Assembly (NCBI RefSeq): GCF_033296635.1
Contig: NW_026944024.1
Span: 992,001 to 1,056,000 of the forward strand
DNA length: 64,000 nt
From: Dichotomopilus funicola
Taxonomy: Eukaryota; Ascomycota; Sordariomycetes; Sordariales; Chaetomiaceae
Direction of reading: 5' to 3'
Shown here: positions 10,930 through 21,972 of the stretch, one piece after another
Position numbering within the stretch: position 1 is the first letter of the stretch
How the letters are laid out: each line of letters begins with the position of its first letter
Program-made: the position numbers and the translations under genes
The notes under the pieces: generated by a model
What the model was told of the DNA's origin: nothing
The model's input: only the letters and a program-made list of their open reading frames with translations
Database searches by the model: none

Positions 10930-12525
10930 ATGCCCTCAACTGTCTCGACGTCGTTCGAGTCAAGCGAGAGCCAGTCATCTCAGTCGGCCCCTATCCCACT
11001 CCATGACTTTCTCAGTACCCACGATGACCAACACTTTGTGTGGGACGACGCAGACCGGGAGACATCCCCGGAGTGGCTGACTGCAGTCGACGCGGCTGGG
11101 CTCAACGCTAAGAAGCACAAAGTCTTCAACCATGGCGGCAAAGCGTATCTAACGCCGCCGGACCCTTTTGTCCAAATCAAGGAACTCGGTGACTCGGGCT
11201 CCACCATTGTGTACAAGGTCACCGCGCCAGAGACCTCCGCATACCGCCGGGCCCTTGCCCTCAAGGTTATCGTCTGCAAGGAAAGCTCCCGGCCTCCGGG
11301 GCCCGACAGCAAAGCTCGCAGCGATGCGTTGAAGGAAGTCAAAACCATGTCCGAACTCCGGCACCCGCATATCGTCGCATATGTGGCCTCTTTTGAGGAT
11401 TGCTGCATCCAACCCCGGGAGATCAGGCAACGGGCGCCTCGGCCACGGCAAAGACCACACAATATGGTGGCCTTCCGTGTGAACCAGCGGATCAAGAAGC
11501 ATATTCTCGGAATCGCCATGTACCCACCAGCCCAATGCAACCTTCGCGTGTTTATGGAAGAAGTTTGCCAGGCTCCCGAGGACGTCTGGGAGCGGCAACA
11601 CTTGTACACGTATTTTGGCTGTCTCTCCCAGGCCGTCGCGTACCTTCACCGGCAAAGCATCCAGATCCGCCATAAAGACATCAAACCTGATAATATTGTC
11701 ATTGATGAGTTCGGCTTGCCTGTACTCACCGACTTCGGTCTCTCGAGGCATTTTGAAACAGGCAAAGCGTCAGAAGGGCCTACCCCTAAAACCCTGAAAT
11801 ATGCCGGACCAGAGGCTATATATGAAGCGCCTCGGGACCACCACTCTGATATCTTCTCCCTAGGCTGTGTCTTTCTTGAGATGGCCACCGTGCTACTGGG
11901 TCACCCCACTGAGTTTGCCGAAGAGCAACTCTCCATCAACACCCTGGACAGTGCCGATGCCCGATCCATCTCCTCCTCCGGCACTGGCACCAATACAGAG
12001 TTCAAATACTGCGACGTCTTGCGGAATCTCGACGCCTATCTCGACATCCTCACTCTCCTCGCCCGTGGCCCCGTCACCGATACCTCGGCTTCCTCTTCCC
12101 TCACCTTGACCCCGTCTAGACCTGCTGCGACCCCTAACTCGACACCGAGGCCACCTCCTGCTACTACTTTACCCCCAGATCCAGCGCTTGGAGCGTCTGT
12201 TAAAGGCGTCCTTGCCGTCCTCCCCCACATCCGCCGTATGATGGATCCGGTCCAGACGCGGCGGCCAGATGCTGACCAGCTGTACCCTTTATTCCGCCAT
12301 TTATACGACATCCACGACAAGCCCGGCCCCTGCTTTAACTGCGAGGAAGAGCGTCGCACGGGGAACGCGCTACCGAGTCGCAGTGGGAATGGCAGCCCAA
12401 CCCTGAGCCGTGGTGTCGACGGGGTGGGGTCTAATGGATCCCAAGGGTTGGCAAGGAGAAGCACGGCGGCGTCAACCATGTCAACGGCTATGAGTATGGT
12501 GGCCGGTAGAAATTCACTGTCATAA
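10930..12525 (+). CDS. Fungal Ser/Thr protein kinase with HKD catalytic loop
   Basis: A 531-residue single-exon protein. Kinase subdomains are in order: glycine-rich loop LGDSGSTIVYKV (residues 87-97), catalytic Lys K112 in ALKVIV, a helix-C Glu near 136, catalytic loop HKDIKPDN (248-255), DFG (268-270), a GPE in place of APE (293-295), and the SDIFSLGCVFLEM block at about 306-318. The usual HRD is HKD, so the RD-type arginine is Lys, while the base Asp, the metal Asn and DFG are intact; activity is therefore expected. A roughly 60-residue insert lies after helix C and a Ser/Thr/Pro-rich segment splits the C-lobe around residues 380-410. The tail is low complexity. Such divergent kinases are expanded in filamentous fungi, and I cannot assign a named pathway or substrate. 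Confidence 0.85.
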   Translation: MPSTVSTSFESSESQSSQSAPIPLHDFLSTHDDQHFVWDDADRETSPEWLTAVDAAGLNAKKHKVFNHGGKAYLTPPDPFVQIKELGDSGSTIVYKVTAPETSAYRRALALKVIVCKESSRPPGPDSKARSDALKEVKTMSELRHPHIVAYVASFEDCCIQPREIRQRAPRPRQRPHNMVAFRVNQRIKKHILGIAMYPPAQCNLRVFMEEVCQAPEDVWERQHLYTYFGCLSQAVAYLHRQSIQIRHKDIKPDNIVIDEFGLPVLTDFGLSRHFETGKASEGPTPKTLKYAGPEAIYEAPRDHHSDIFSLGCVFLEMATVLLGHPTEFAEEQLSINTLDSADARSISSSGTGTNTEFKYCDVLRNLDAYLDILTLLARGPVTDTSASSSLTLTPSRPAATPNSTPRPPPATTLPPDPALGASVKGVLAVLPHIRRMMDPVQTRRPDADQLYPLFRHLYDIHDKPGPCFNCEEERRTGNALPSRSGNGSPTLSRGVDGVGSNGSQGLARRSTAASTMSTAMSMVAGRNSLS

Positions 12526-13425
12526 GAGGTCGTCGAACGGTACGCCAAGGTCATCGAGACCAGCGGACACGGGGAACATGATGACTCTCAAACAACGATA
12601 TGATGGGGCAGATAGTTGTGATAATGTTCAAATTTCCTCCTGTGCTAAAACGACGGGGACAGGAGCATCCACTTGCATACCTAGGTAGCCCGTTCTGATG
12701 GCTCGTTGATCATATGACGATCAACACTACCTAGGGCCGGTACCACCGCAATTATTATGCCGTAGGCCCTTAAGGCCATGCCCGGGCTACATAATCGAAT
12801 AATCCGATTGTAAATAATGTCAAAGTTCACTTGACAGTACAATATATAACTTCTTGACCGCACGATAGACGATGAGACGGGCAGCGTGATTTATCAGTTG
12901 AATAACGGGAAGGGTGGTAAGGCAGATACAACGTAATAGTTGAACAAAGAAATCAATATGAACAGTGGGCTCCCAATGTCTTTTAGGTGTCTTTTTCGCA
13001 ATTTGTAAACCTGGTGCCATTTACACATGATGCTATACTCCACTTAGATGAACAACTGGGCATCTGAAAAATGTTTAGCAACAAGCGGTTGGAAAGGTCC
13101 CAGCCGCGATCTTCGACAAATACTCCCAGTATTTCATGAGTTCACGTCAGCTTGATGAAGGATTTATGATTGATAAAGACGCTTCAATTCCCCCCAAAGT
13201 GCCCTCCTTGAGCCGTAACTAGTTCCCGTCTTGATCAAGGGTGGAGAGACGTACCGAGACGGCGGGGTACCGACGGGAGGGTCCAGCCGAAAAAGCCCCA
13301 CCCCACACAGTCTTGAACCTGAATCCACACACACCACACAGACTTAAAAAATCCATGGTGCCTGCGAGATTTTCCTGTAATAAGTCAAAAATCGAGCATG
13401 GACCGTTCAACAAATCACCTAGCCT
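12526..13425. other. Intergenic between kinase gene and tRNA
   Basis: AT-richer than its surroundings, with short frames only. No supported gene and no clear repeat. Confidence 0.5.
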
Positions 13426-13518
13426 GCCCGGCTAGCTCAATCGGTAGAGCGTGAGACTCTTATCACGCGGTCATTCAGACCAATCTCAAGGTTGTGGGTT
13501 CGACCCCCACGTCGGGCT
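13426..13518 (+). tRNA. tRNA-Lys(CTT) with intron
   Basis: The cloverleaf can be drawn by hand. The acceptor stem GCCCGGC (13426-13432) pairs with GTCGGGC (13511-13517) through one G-T pair, the D arm is GCTC...GAGC, the anticodon stem is TGAGA (13452-13456) with TCTCA (13484-13488), and the T arm is GTGGG-TTCGACC-CCCAC (13494-13510). The anticodon CTT is at 13459-13461. A 20-nt intron (13463-13482) follows the base after the anticodon, the canonical site. The discriminator base reads T, which is unusual for tRNA-Lys and worth checking. Confidence 0.93.
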
Positions 13519-13542
13519 CAATTCCCGGCAAGCGATTGCCTC

Positions 13543-13549
13543 TTTTTTT
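13543..13549 (+). terminator. Pol III T-tract after tRNA-Lys
   Basis: A run of seven T residues 25 nt after the tRNA end, the first T4-or-longer run downstream, as expected for RNA polymerase III termination. Confidence 0.7.
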
Positions 13550-15206
13550 GCAATTTTTGCATCTGATAATTTTTTTCTTGCCTGTTTTTCGTCAAACTCT
13601 ACAGTCTTGATCAACACCCAACAAACTCTTTTGCTCTCCAATTCCAATTCCCAGCGGCGCCCTTTTCTCCTCTCTTCGTCGGTGTTCCTTTTAGGAGGGT
13701 CGTCCTCTTCCGATATTCGCTCGAAGACGAGTCAGTTCCCCGTTGACCGTCGCGCTCGCCTTTTCGCTTGTCGTGCGTGTTTATTGTCGTGTTGTTCTAA
13801 TCCACCCCTTGGAGTCCCGTTCGATCCTCACCGCGGTCCTCGATCTGAAAGCTCACGTAGTAGTACCCTTCGTCCACATGTGTTTCTCCGACATGTTTCC
13901 GAGAGGGCTTGTTTTCTACCGTATTCCCGGCGGCCCTTTTGCTATTTGACAATTCTTTGCATAGGAGTCAGTCTGTTTGTTTCTGTAACCTTGCCCGTAT
14001 CAACTCCAGATCAGACAGAGCATCTAGAATTGCAACAATCATCTAGACCGCCACTCCTGAATCGCGGATATGAGACCATTCAACGCGCTGCAGGGCCGAG
14101 GTCGAGAGAAATCGGGGCAACTACCAGCTGCGACCTGACTCATTCCGTTTTTGGCATTCGCCTCAGGGGTTTACCCCTGAGTGCAGCCCGCTCGGGCGGC
14201 TCTTTGCCGATGCCAGAACCCCGCTGTCGTGGGTCAACCTGGACAATACAACGTTCTAGACAGCCTTCTCTGCACCGGAGGTTTGTCAGGAAGGAGTGTT
14301 GTTTGCAGTTTCCTCTGGTCTGGTGACCATCTAAATGTGTGTTTGAGGGCGGTGCAATCCCAAGATCGGCAGAGTCTAGGCAGTTGAAAGTTGAACGTGC
14401 TCTATCACGTAACCTTCTCGTAGTACAGTCTCGGGGCAATCACATCCACAAGCAACCGAGGAATGGCGGGGGGTTGAGGGGAAACAACTTAGGGGCTTCA
14501 CAATGAGGGTTGGAGGTAAGACGTCAACCTACTACACTATGTAGAGATTCCAACGCCGGAGCTCTCTTTCCTGTCGTGGCGTGAAACGGTCCGGTGATCG
14601 ACGATCCATAGCAAGAGGGTATCCAATTTTTCGATTGCTCGATTGTCAACGAATTCGAGACTTGGGTGCGGAGTAGTTGGCGGGGTTGGCTGCGGGGTTA
14701 GATAGAGGTGGGGTCCCGTGGCTTTCACTTCCCGTAACGATGGCCAATTGCCTGTAAGACAGCCGCCCCCCGCAAAGAAAACCCACCAATGGTTAGGGCC
14801 GAGGCTCAAGCTGCCCTGGAAGGAAGAAGCAGCCGTGGTGCGCCGCCTTCTCAGCCAGCGCAGAAAATTAAGCCCGGAGGCAGGCTGCGCAGGTAAAGCA
14901 CCGCACCAAACAACCACCTGCCCACGCTTTTTAAGGAGACCGCTGCCCCCAATGTGCGCGCGACCGATTTGGCGGCTACTGGTTCCTCGAGCAGTCGAAG
15001 CCGGAAATTTCAATCCGTGGAAACGGGCCACGCCACAACACGCATCACAGCGGAGTCGCTCTTGGAGCAACTGCGACGGATCGCACCTCCTCTCGACAAA
15101 TAGCTAGGGCCACGCCTTGGATGACGTACCCCCCTCCTCTGTCATCCTCCCCCCCAGCATCCCCAGATTCGACCTGCTCCACGCCCCACGCCGGCCCCCT
15201 TTATCA
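13550..15206. other. Intergenic, glycerol kinase upstream region with hairpins
   Basis: Pyrimidine-rich from about 13590 to 13990, like a fungal promoter or leader. No coding sequence can be supported; an open frame over 13451-14326 begins inside the tRNA and has no domain. Two adjacent perfect inverted repeats lie at 14162-14181 and 14186-14197. An ATG at 15121, out of frame with glycerol kinase, opens an upstream frame that reaches past the kinase start. Confidence 0.45.
14162..14181. repeat. Perfect 8-bp stem hairpin
   Basis: CTCAGGGG-TTTA-CCCCTGAG folds into a perfect 8-bp stem with a 4-nt loop. A second short hairpin, GCCCG-CT-CGGGC, follows four bases later at 14186-14197. Their role is unknown. 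Confidence 0.8.
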
Positions 15207-17264
15207 ATGCTACGCCGTCCGCAATCGAAACCAGCCAGAATCCAGACCCAAGTTCAAACCCAACCAAGAACACTCCGCCGGTTTTTCCAACACTGTACTT
15301 CCCTTTTCAATCGCACGCCGAAGACACCAATCCAGGGACAACAACCTGTCCAAGTCACACCTACAACTGATACACACACCATGGTACATGTGCCAGAACG
15401 TAACCCAACTCGTTTCGATGACACGCCATTTAACGGGCCCCCTACCCTAAACCTCGAGAGCCTTCTAATGAAGCCCGCCGTGGACACGCCTCGGACACTC
15501 CCCGACGGCACACCCACCCTCCTAGAGGAGACCCGCCTCCCACAAGGGATACTCGTGACAGAAGACTCGCAGAAGGAGCAGTGGTATGTTGGCAGCATTG
15601 ACCAGGGCACCACTTCGTCTCGCTTCCTCATCTTCAACGGCGATGGTGAACCCGTGGCGAGCCATCAAATAGAGTTCAAGAACCTGTACCCCAAGTCAGG
15701 GTATGTTTGCCGCTCCAACGGGCCCCGCATTATCGCCCCTTCCCCGACAGGGTCAGAACACGTAAAATGGTGCTAACAACGACGAATTATAGATGGCACG
15801 AGCACGATCCCCATGAGCTTGTTGACTCCGTCGAGAAATGTATCGAGGGGGCGATGAAGCAGTTTGTCGAAAAGGGTCACTCTAAATCAGATGTTCGTTG
15901 CATTGGCCTCACCAACCAGCGCGAAACCACAGTTGTGTGGGACAGCAAAACCGGCGAGCCACTCTACAATGCCATTGTATGGCCCGATACTCGGACAAAC
16001 TCGATTGTGCGCGAGCTCAAGGGGCGCGACGGAGCTGAGAGCATTACGGATCTTTGTGGACTTCCCCTCTCTACCTACCCCAGTAGCGTCAAACTTATGT
16101 GGCTCCTCGAGAACGTCGAGTCGGTCAAGCAAGCGTACCAGGAGAACCGCCTCGCGTTCGGCACGGTCGATTCGTGGCTTATCTACCAGCTCAACGGCGG
16201 TGCTAAAGCCGAGAAGCCCGTTCACGTCACCGACAGCACCAACGCCAGTAGGACTATGTTTGTGAACCTACACGACCTGCAATACGACGACAAACTTTTG
16301 GGGTTCTTTGGCATCGACAAGTTCAAAGTGCAGCTACCCAAGATTGTCCCGTCGTCGGACTCGGAGGCTTTCGGCAAGCTCGCTAACGGGCCGTTGGCTG
16401 ATGTGCCCATTACCGGATGTTTGGGTGACCAGTCTAGCGCCCTGGTCGGCCAATGCGGCTTCAAACCCGGTCAGGCTAAGAACACGTATGGAACTGGATG
16501 TTTCCTCTTATACAACGTTGGGGAGGAACCCGTCATCTCCAAGCACGGCCTTCTCTCGACGGTGGCTTACGACTTTGGCCGCGGCCAGAAACCGGTGTAC
16601 GCCCTAGAGGGCAGCATCGCCGTCGCTGGCTCGGGAGTCAAGTTCCTCCAGAATAACCTTGGCTTCATCAAGGATTCTAGCGAAGTTTCCACGCTCGCTG
16701 AAACAGTTTCTGACAGCGGTGGTGTTGTGTTCGTCACGGCTTTCAGCGGTCTCTTTGCTCCTTACTGGATTGACGACGCCAAGGGCACACTCTGTGAGTT
16801 GAATTTTGATGCGTTTTTTTTACTTTGGAACACGACTAATTCCCTGTGCAGTCGGCGTCACCCAACACACTAACAAGGGCCACATTGCTCGCGCCACCCT
16901 CGAAGCCACCTGCTTCCAAACTCGCGCCATCCTCCAAGCTATGGAGAAGGACTCAGGACAGAAACTCGAATCTCTCGCCGTCGATGGTGGCTTGTCCGCC
17001 TCGGATCTCACCATGCAAACCCAGGCAGACATCACTGGTATCCCGGTCAACCGCCCCGGTATGCGGGAGACCACTGCTCTAGGAGCCGCCATTGCCGCTG
17101 GTCTTGCTACCGGCGTGTGGCGGAAACTGGATGAGCTCAACGAGGTCAACCAAGTTGGTCGGACCGTCTTCGAGCCCCAGATGGACAAGGAGATTGCCGA
17201 GAAAATGTTCAAGAGGTGGGAAAAGGCTGTTGAGATGAGTAGGGGTTGGATGCATGAGGATTAG
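15207..17264 (+). CDS. gut1: Glycerol kinase (FGGY family)
   Basis: Exons to 15700, 15793-16793 and 16852-17264. The best-context start is 15381 (CACCATGG), giving 577 residues; an in-frame ATG at 15207 (weak context) would give 635. The enzyme phosphorylates glycerol to glycerol 3-phosphate with ATP. Family blocks seen: GSIDQGTTSSRF (residues 71-82 from 15381), GLTNQRETTVVWD, the FGVTQHTNKGHIARATLE block spanning the second splice junction, and VDGGLSASDLTMQTQADI near the C-terminus. Both introns are GT-AG and keep frame. Typical fungal enzymes are somewhat shorter, and the extra length is N-terminal. The 58 residues between the two starts are rich in Arg, Gln, Thr and Ser with no acidic residue before position 55, like a mitochondrial presequence, but they could simply be an open leader. 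The span given here starts at the upstream ATG. Confidence 0.94.
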
Positions 17265-20200
17265 GCAAGATGCCTGAGTATATGTGTGCTTTTTGATGAC
17301 GGCAAGCGAGTGGTTTTGTCTTGAGCGGCGTTTTGCATGATCCATGGTGGGGGGGGGGGAGGGCATTCAGCGATTTGAGGCTTGGAATGGATGTCTTGGG
17401 AACTTAACGATTATCTGGCGTTATTGGGGTTCATTGGCCGGTACGATACTTCTTCAGTCAAGGCCAACAACACAACGGGCATATTTGGATGAACTAGCGG
17501 GGCAGTGCAGCTGCCGTTTAGTTCATTCCTGACTGAGATTTAATACGATAATGGGAATCTACTCTACATATTAGTGTTCTATTTGACTGTCTGACTGTCA
17601 ACGCCCATGTTTGTAAGCTATCAAACCTGGCTACCTACCTTCAACGTCCTCAACTACTCATGTAGGTATAAATAATGGCGAATATTGATCAGTTCCTTAA
17701 GATTCTCCAAGTCTCTAGGTTTTCCTTATCGTTTGCCTCTTCAACTGTCGGCTTAACCCGGGGGCGAAACTTCAGCGACCCTTGCTCCACCCCTATCACA
17801 AGGGAGTTTCCAATCCTCTTTAATTTGTATGGCTGTTACTCTACGTCATCTGTAGACTAATGAATCTGCAACGACACCTAGAAGAATTCAGTGCTTACAG
17901 AATGCAGTGTCCTTATCGGTGCGAACACTCTTTCGCCACCAATCTAGATATCAATTTGCTGTTGAACACCAACACCGTCAGAGGTTAAAAGGGGGAATTG
18001 GTTAACATAGTTTACGTAGGTTAACAAGCATGACATGCCGAGAATGATTATCCCTAACAACCAGGTTGAACTGACTTACAACGCCCCGAATTCGTGCAAA
18101 CAACTTTCGACTTAGGGAGAAACCACAACCCTGTAGCCCGCCACCCTATGATGGCTTTTCTGTTTCTGATTTTTATCTACTGTAGTAAAGCTGGTCACCG
18201 ATGAGTTGAGGGCAATGGGTGAGGAGAGGGGGGCAAAGGGGGGTGTCTACGTATTCACATGAGTCTTTGGGGATCCACAGGCAAGTCCACATCTCCACGG
18301 ATCAATATAGAAAGATTTGTTGACGATCATCTTAAAGTCGTCATCCTTCTTGCCGTTTTACTTACTGCGTAGTGTTGTCTTCCTTTTTGTATAGTGCCTC
18401 AATTCGTGGAGGCTGAACGTCGGTACGCATGGCGGCGTTAGGAGGCCCAGTTTATTTCTTCTCGAATATCCATTTTGTGTCCCGCAACTGCAACCATCTA
18501 GTGGTATCTTAGGTGGGCGGTTGAGCCCATGTGGTACAGAGGAGGCCTTTTTTCACGGATTCGGTGGTATAGAGACTCTCCATCTATGGGAGCGGAGCAC
18601 TAGACACTGGCCAAATCCTTCAATGCACAGTTCCAACTTTGCCTTCGTTCGACCTACAAGTTGTGCATCACGAAGGAACACACAAACGGTTAGTAGTGCG
18701 AAGCCGGCCCCGACCTGTAGCACGGGTTGATTGTACTCGGTCGAGATGCGACAAACGGCCCAAGAGCACGAAGATAGGTAGAATAGAGCAGACAAATTAG
18801 CTCAACTACACGGCTGTGAACCCCCTCCTCCCTCCAATCCTAGGTTCCCAAGACGCCGTATCCCACTTCTCGAGATTCATAGTGTGGTATGAACTCAGTC
18901 TGCCCGCACTTCTTTGGTATATCGGGTGCAGCTTGTGTGGACCCCTGTGTTTCGTTTGTACGTTCAGTGTGACATCAGTGACCTCGGCACGCAATCTCCC
19001 AAGGCCCATCAGAGGCAGGCTACCTTGAAGCTCAGCCTAGGAATGCATGAAGATACATAGGTAATACAGGATATGTTTTTCCCTATGTAATTACCAAGAG
19101 GTTTACACCTCCAGCACTCGTCAATCATAAACCGGCCACATGTCAGTGCGTATCAATACGTACCCGTATACACTCACGTAACTTCACCATCACCTTGCTC
19201 TTCCCTTCGGGCTTGAGTGAGCTTGTCGGCTTCCCCTAGGGGCCGTAAATTCCTTGGCGCGGTTCGGAGGTTCGCAAAGGGGTGTGAAGAAAGATTCACC
19301 CCAAGGTCTGTTGAGGTGAGTATTCAGTGTGTCCTAACATACCACAAACATGTCATAGCCAAGAATATGGTTAAGCTTTGTGCATCATCTAAATCCCTCG
19401 TGAATGTTACCGAATTAATGATGCCTTCCCTTCCTTTTTACAATAGAAGCTCAGCCAGGAAATTGCTGCTCAATGATCACGAGAAACAACATGAAAGAGA
19501 AAAACAACAACCCATGCATTGAACCCATAAGTATGCTGCTTCTGTGGCTCACATGCATAGCCATAACCTCAAGACCCCGACGAAAACTTGATCAGCTCCC
19601 CAAGTTTCCCCAAGGGGAGGGGGGGGTTCATAAGGTGGGTGTGCTCCTGACTCGAGCATGCCCAAACACTGCCACACTTATTACTTGCCAGTCCCCTGTT
19701 CCTCTCGAAACTCGCTTACGATGGCCCGGTTGGGCGGTTACTTCACGATAACGCGTGTTCCGCCCTTGATGTGACAGTCACGTAAGTCACGCGAGAAGGA
19801 AATAGAGGCACGTGGTTCCATCAATGACGTTTGCATTCGCACCAAGGCCCCAGAGAGACATAGGTATTCCATGGTCGTGCCATCGGACTCGACGCCAGCC
19901 AACAAAATGCCTAAACCGACGAACATAGAGCAAGAAAAGAGGGCAGATGGAGAAAAATCCGGAATACCGCCCAGAAAATCATCGCATTCCCACTTTGCCC
20001 ATACATACTAACATTTCGTCGCCGACCTCGCCTCTTCCCAATGATGGTCGTGATGATGGCCATGCTCATGGCATAGTAGCGTGAATGTTGACCCATAACC
20101 CATGACCCGCTCTACCTTTAATGCACCCCAACAATGCGTATAGATATACCCACCCATGCCTGCCTTTCTGAACACCAGTTTGATCGGTATTCCTTTCCCT

Positions 20201-20569
20201 AGTCTGGCCACGGTATGGTTCTGAAGCTTCGAAGGTGATATGATGGAAACAGGTGAGAAAAAGCAGGAAATCAAAAAGGATGCTTATAGATCGATCGTAG
20301 GGCGGGCGGATGCGGCGCTGTGTTGGAGAACTTGGCTCGCAAATAGCAAAAAAGATGGATTTTTCTCTTTTCTCTGTCTCGGTGGGGGGGAGAGGGGAGT
20401 TGTTTGTTTTGAAGTGCCGCGCCGTCTTCGAGTCGGTATTAAGTAGCGTTTTCAAAAGGTGATTTAAAAGGCGTAAGTTATCTCGGATTATGAAGAAAGT
20501 CAAAAAAAAGGCAGCGCCCTTGGGAGAGAAAGCCGACACCGGATATCTTAAAAATGACGCCAGCCCGGT
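17265..20569. other. Long intergenic region, no supported gene
   Basis: About 3.3 kb between glycerol kinase and GDP-mannose pyrophosphorylase. Only short frames without domains on both strands. It contains an 11-base G run at 17349-17359. No tRNA, repeat element or splice-connected coding pieces that I can defend. Confidence 0.5.
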
Positions 20570-21972
20570 TTACATGATAATGGCAGGGACGTCGACATTG
20601 GCCTTGATAGTCTTGTGTGGCAAGACGCTGCCGCCGTTAACGTAAATCTCGTCGCCGATGGTAACATCGTCGCCCAAGACCGTCACGTTCTCGAGACGTG
20701 CCCACCTGCCCACAGTGCTGTTCCAGCCAACAATGGTGCTCTTGACCCAAGCATGGTCCTTGACCTTGGATCCGGCCATCAGTACACAACGCTGCAGCCG
20801 AACGCCATCCCCAACCACGACGCCGGGGCCGATGGTCACGTTCGGCCCTATCCTGCAGTTCTGGCCAATCTTGGCGGTGGGGTCGACCATGACGTTGCCG
20901 CCGTGCACGTACGGTTCCGAGGATGGTACGAGCAGCTTGGAGCCCTTCTTCGCGAGGGAAGAGAGGTAGAGGCAGGTGCCAGTTAGGAAATCCTTGGGCT
21001 GGCCAACATCCATCCAAAAGCCCTCGAGGTCGAAAGAGTGGAGCTGGCCATCGGCAGCCATGGACGGGAAGGTCTCCTGCTCAATCGAGGTCGGACGCAG
21101 TTCAATGCGGTTCAGGACCGAGGTGTTGAAGATGTAGATACCGGCATTGATGCGATTGCCGACGAACTCGACTGGCTTCTCGACGAACCGGTCAATGCGG
21201 GATGGGTGACTGGGTTTGTGCACGATGACACCGTACTTTGACGGCTCCTCAACCTTCGTGACAACAATGGTGCCTTCGTCACCGTGCGATTTGTGGAAAG
21301 CGGCGAGGTCCTTGAAGGGGTATTCGCAGGTAATATCCGAGTTGAGGACGAAGAACGGTGTGTCATCCTTGCTTAATACGGCCTCCGCAAGCTTCAAAGG
21401 GCCAGCGGTGCCCAGGGGTTCGCTCTCGATGGAGATCGTGATGTTGATACCAAACTGCTTCTCGTACTGTTCGTCAGGGGGTAGGCGTGTTAGTGTTTAT
21501 AAGACGTCGGCAATCTCGCTCGCGCCAAACTAGCATCCCAGGGTGTGGATTGGAACCAACCTCGGCAAGGTATTTCTCCATGATCTCAGGTCGGTAGTTC
21601 ACAGCCAGCACGATGTCCGTAACACCGGCAGCAGCGAGTGCCTCAATCTGGTGAAGGATCATGCGCTTGTTGCCAAACTCGACTAGGGGCTTGGGGAGGG
21701 TGAGGGTCTGTGGTGCTTAGATTAGCCATATAGCCCATTGTTGTGTTCTCGTTCGCATTCGCAAGGGACAGCGGCGCTAATAGGGGCGAGGTGGGATGTT
21801 GCGCAACTTGGGGTCGGAAGCCATTGACGAACGTACAAGAGGGCGAAGGCGTGTGCCGAAGCCGCCGACAAGAATTAAAGCTGCATAGTGTAAACTTGTG
21901 TCAGCCTACTGCCCCAGTGCAAAACAGGGGGGGAGCAGTGCAAGCAGTGCACATATTACACTTACCCTTCAT
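20570..21972 (-). CDS. mpg1: GDP-mannose pyrophosphorylase (mannose-1-phosphate guanylyltransferase)
   Basis: Four exons in transcript order, 21966-21972, 21837-21880, 21561-21707 and 20570-21466, encode 364 residues, the normal length of the fungal family. The first exon is only seven bases (ATG AAG G). Joined, it begins MKALILVGGFGTRLRPLTL, the nucleotide-binding signature, followed by LPKPLVEFGNKRMILHQIEAL. Further blocks match yeast Psa1: EPLGTAGPLKLAE, FFVLNSDITCEYPF, DEPSKYGVIVH-type, RFVEKPVEFVGNRINAGIYI, FDLEGFWMDVGQPKDFL, then hexapeptide-repeat beta-helix turns (residues about 250-350) and ending VPAIIM. It makes GDP-mannose from mannose 1-phosphate and GTP for N- and O-glycosylation, GPI anchors and mannan. 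Introns are 85, 129 and 94 nt; the third has a GTTGGT donor, a weaker match to consensus, with CACTAAC branch site. Confidence 0.97.

Noticed and set aside
13451..14326. 291-codon open frame
   Set aside because: It starts inside the tRNA-Lys gene and has no recognisable domain or good start.
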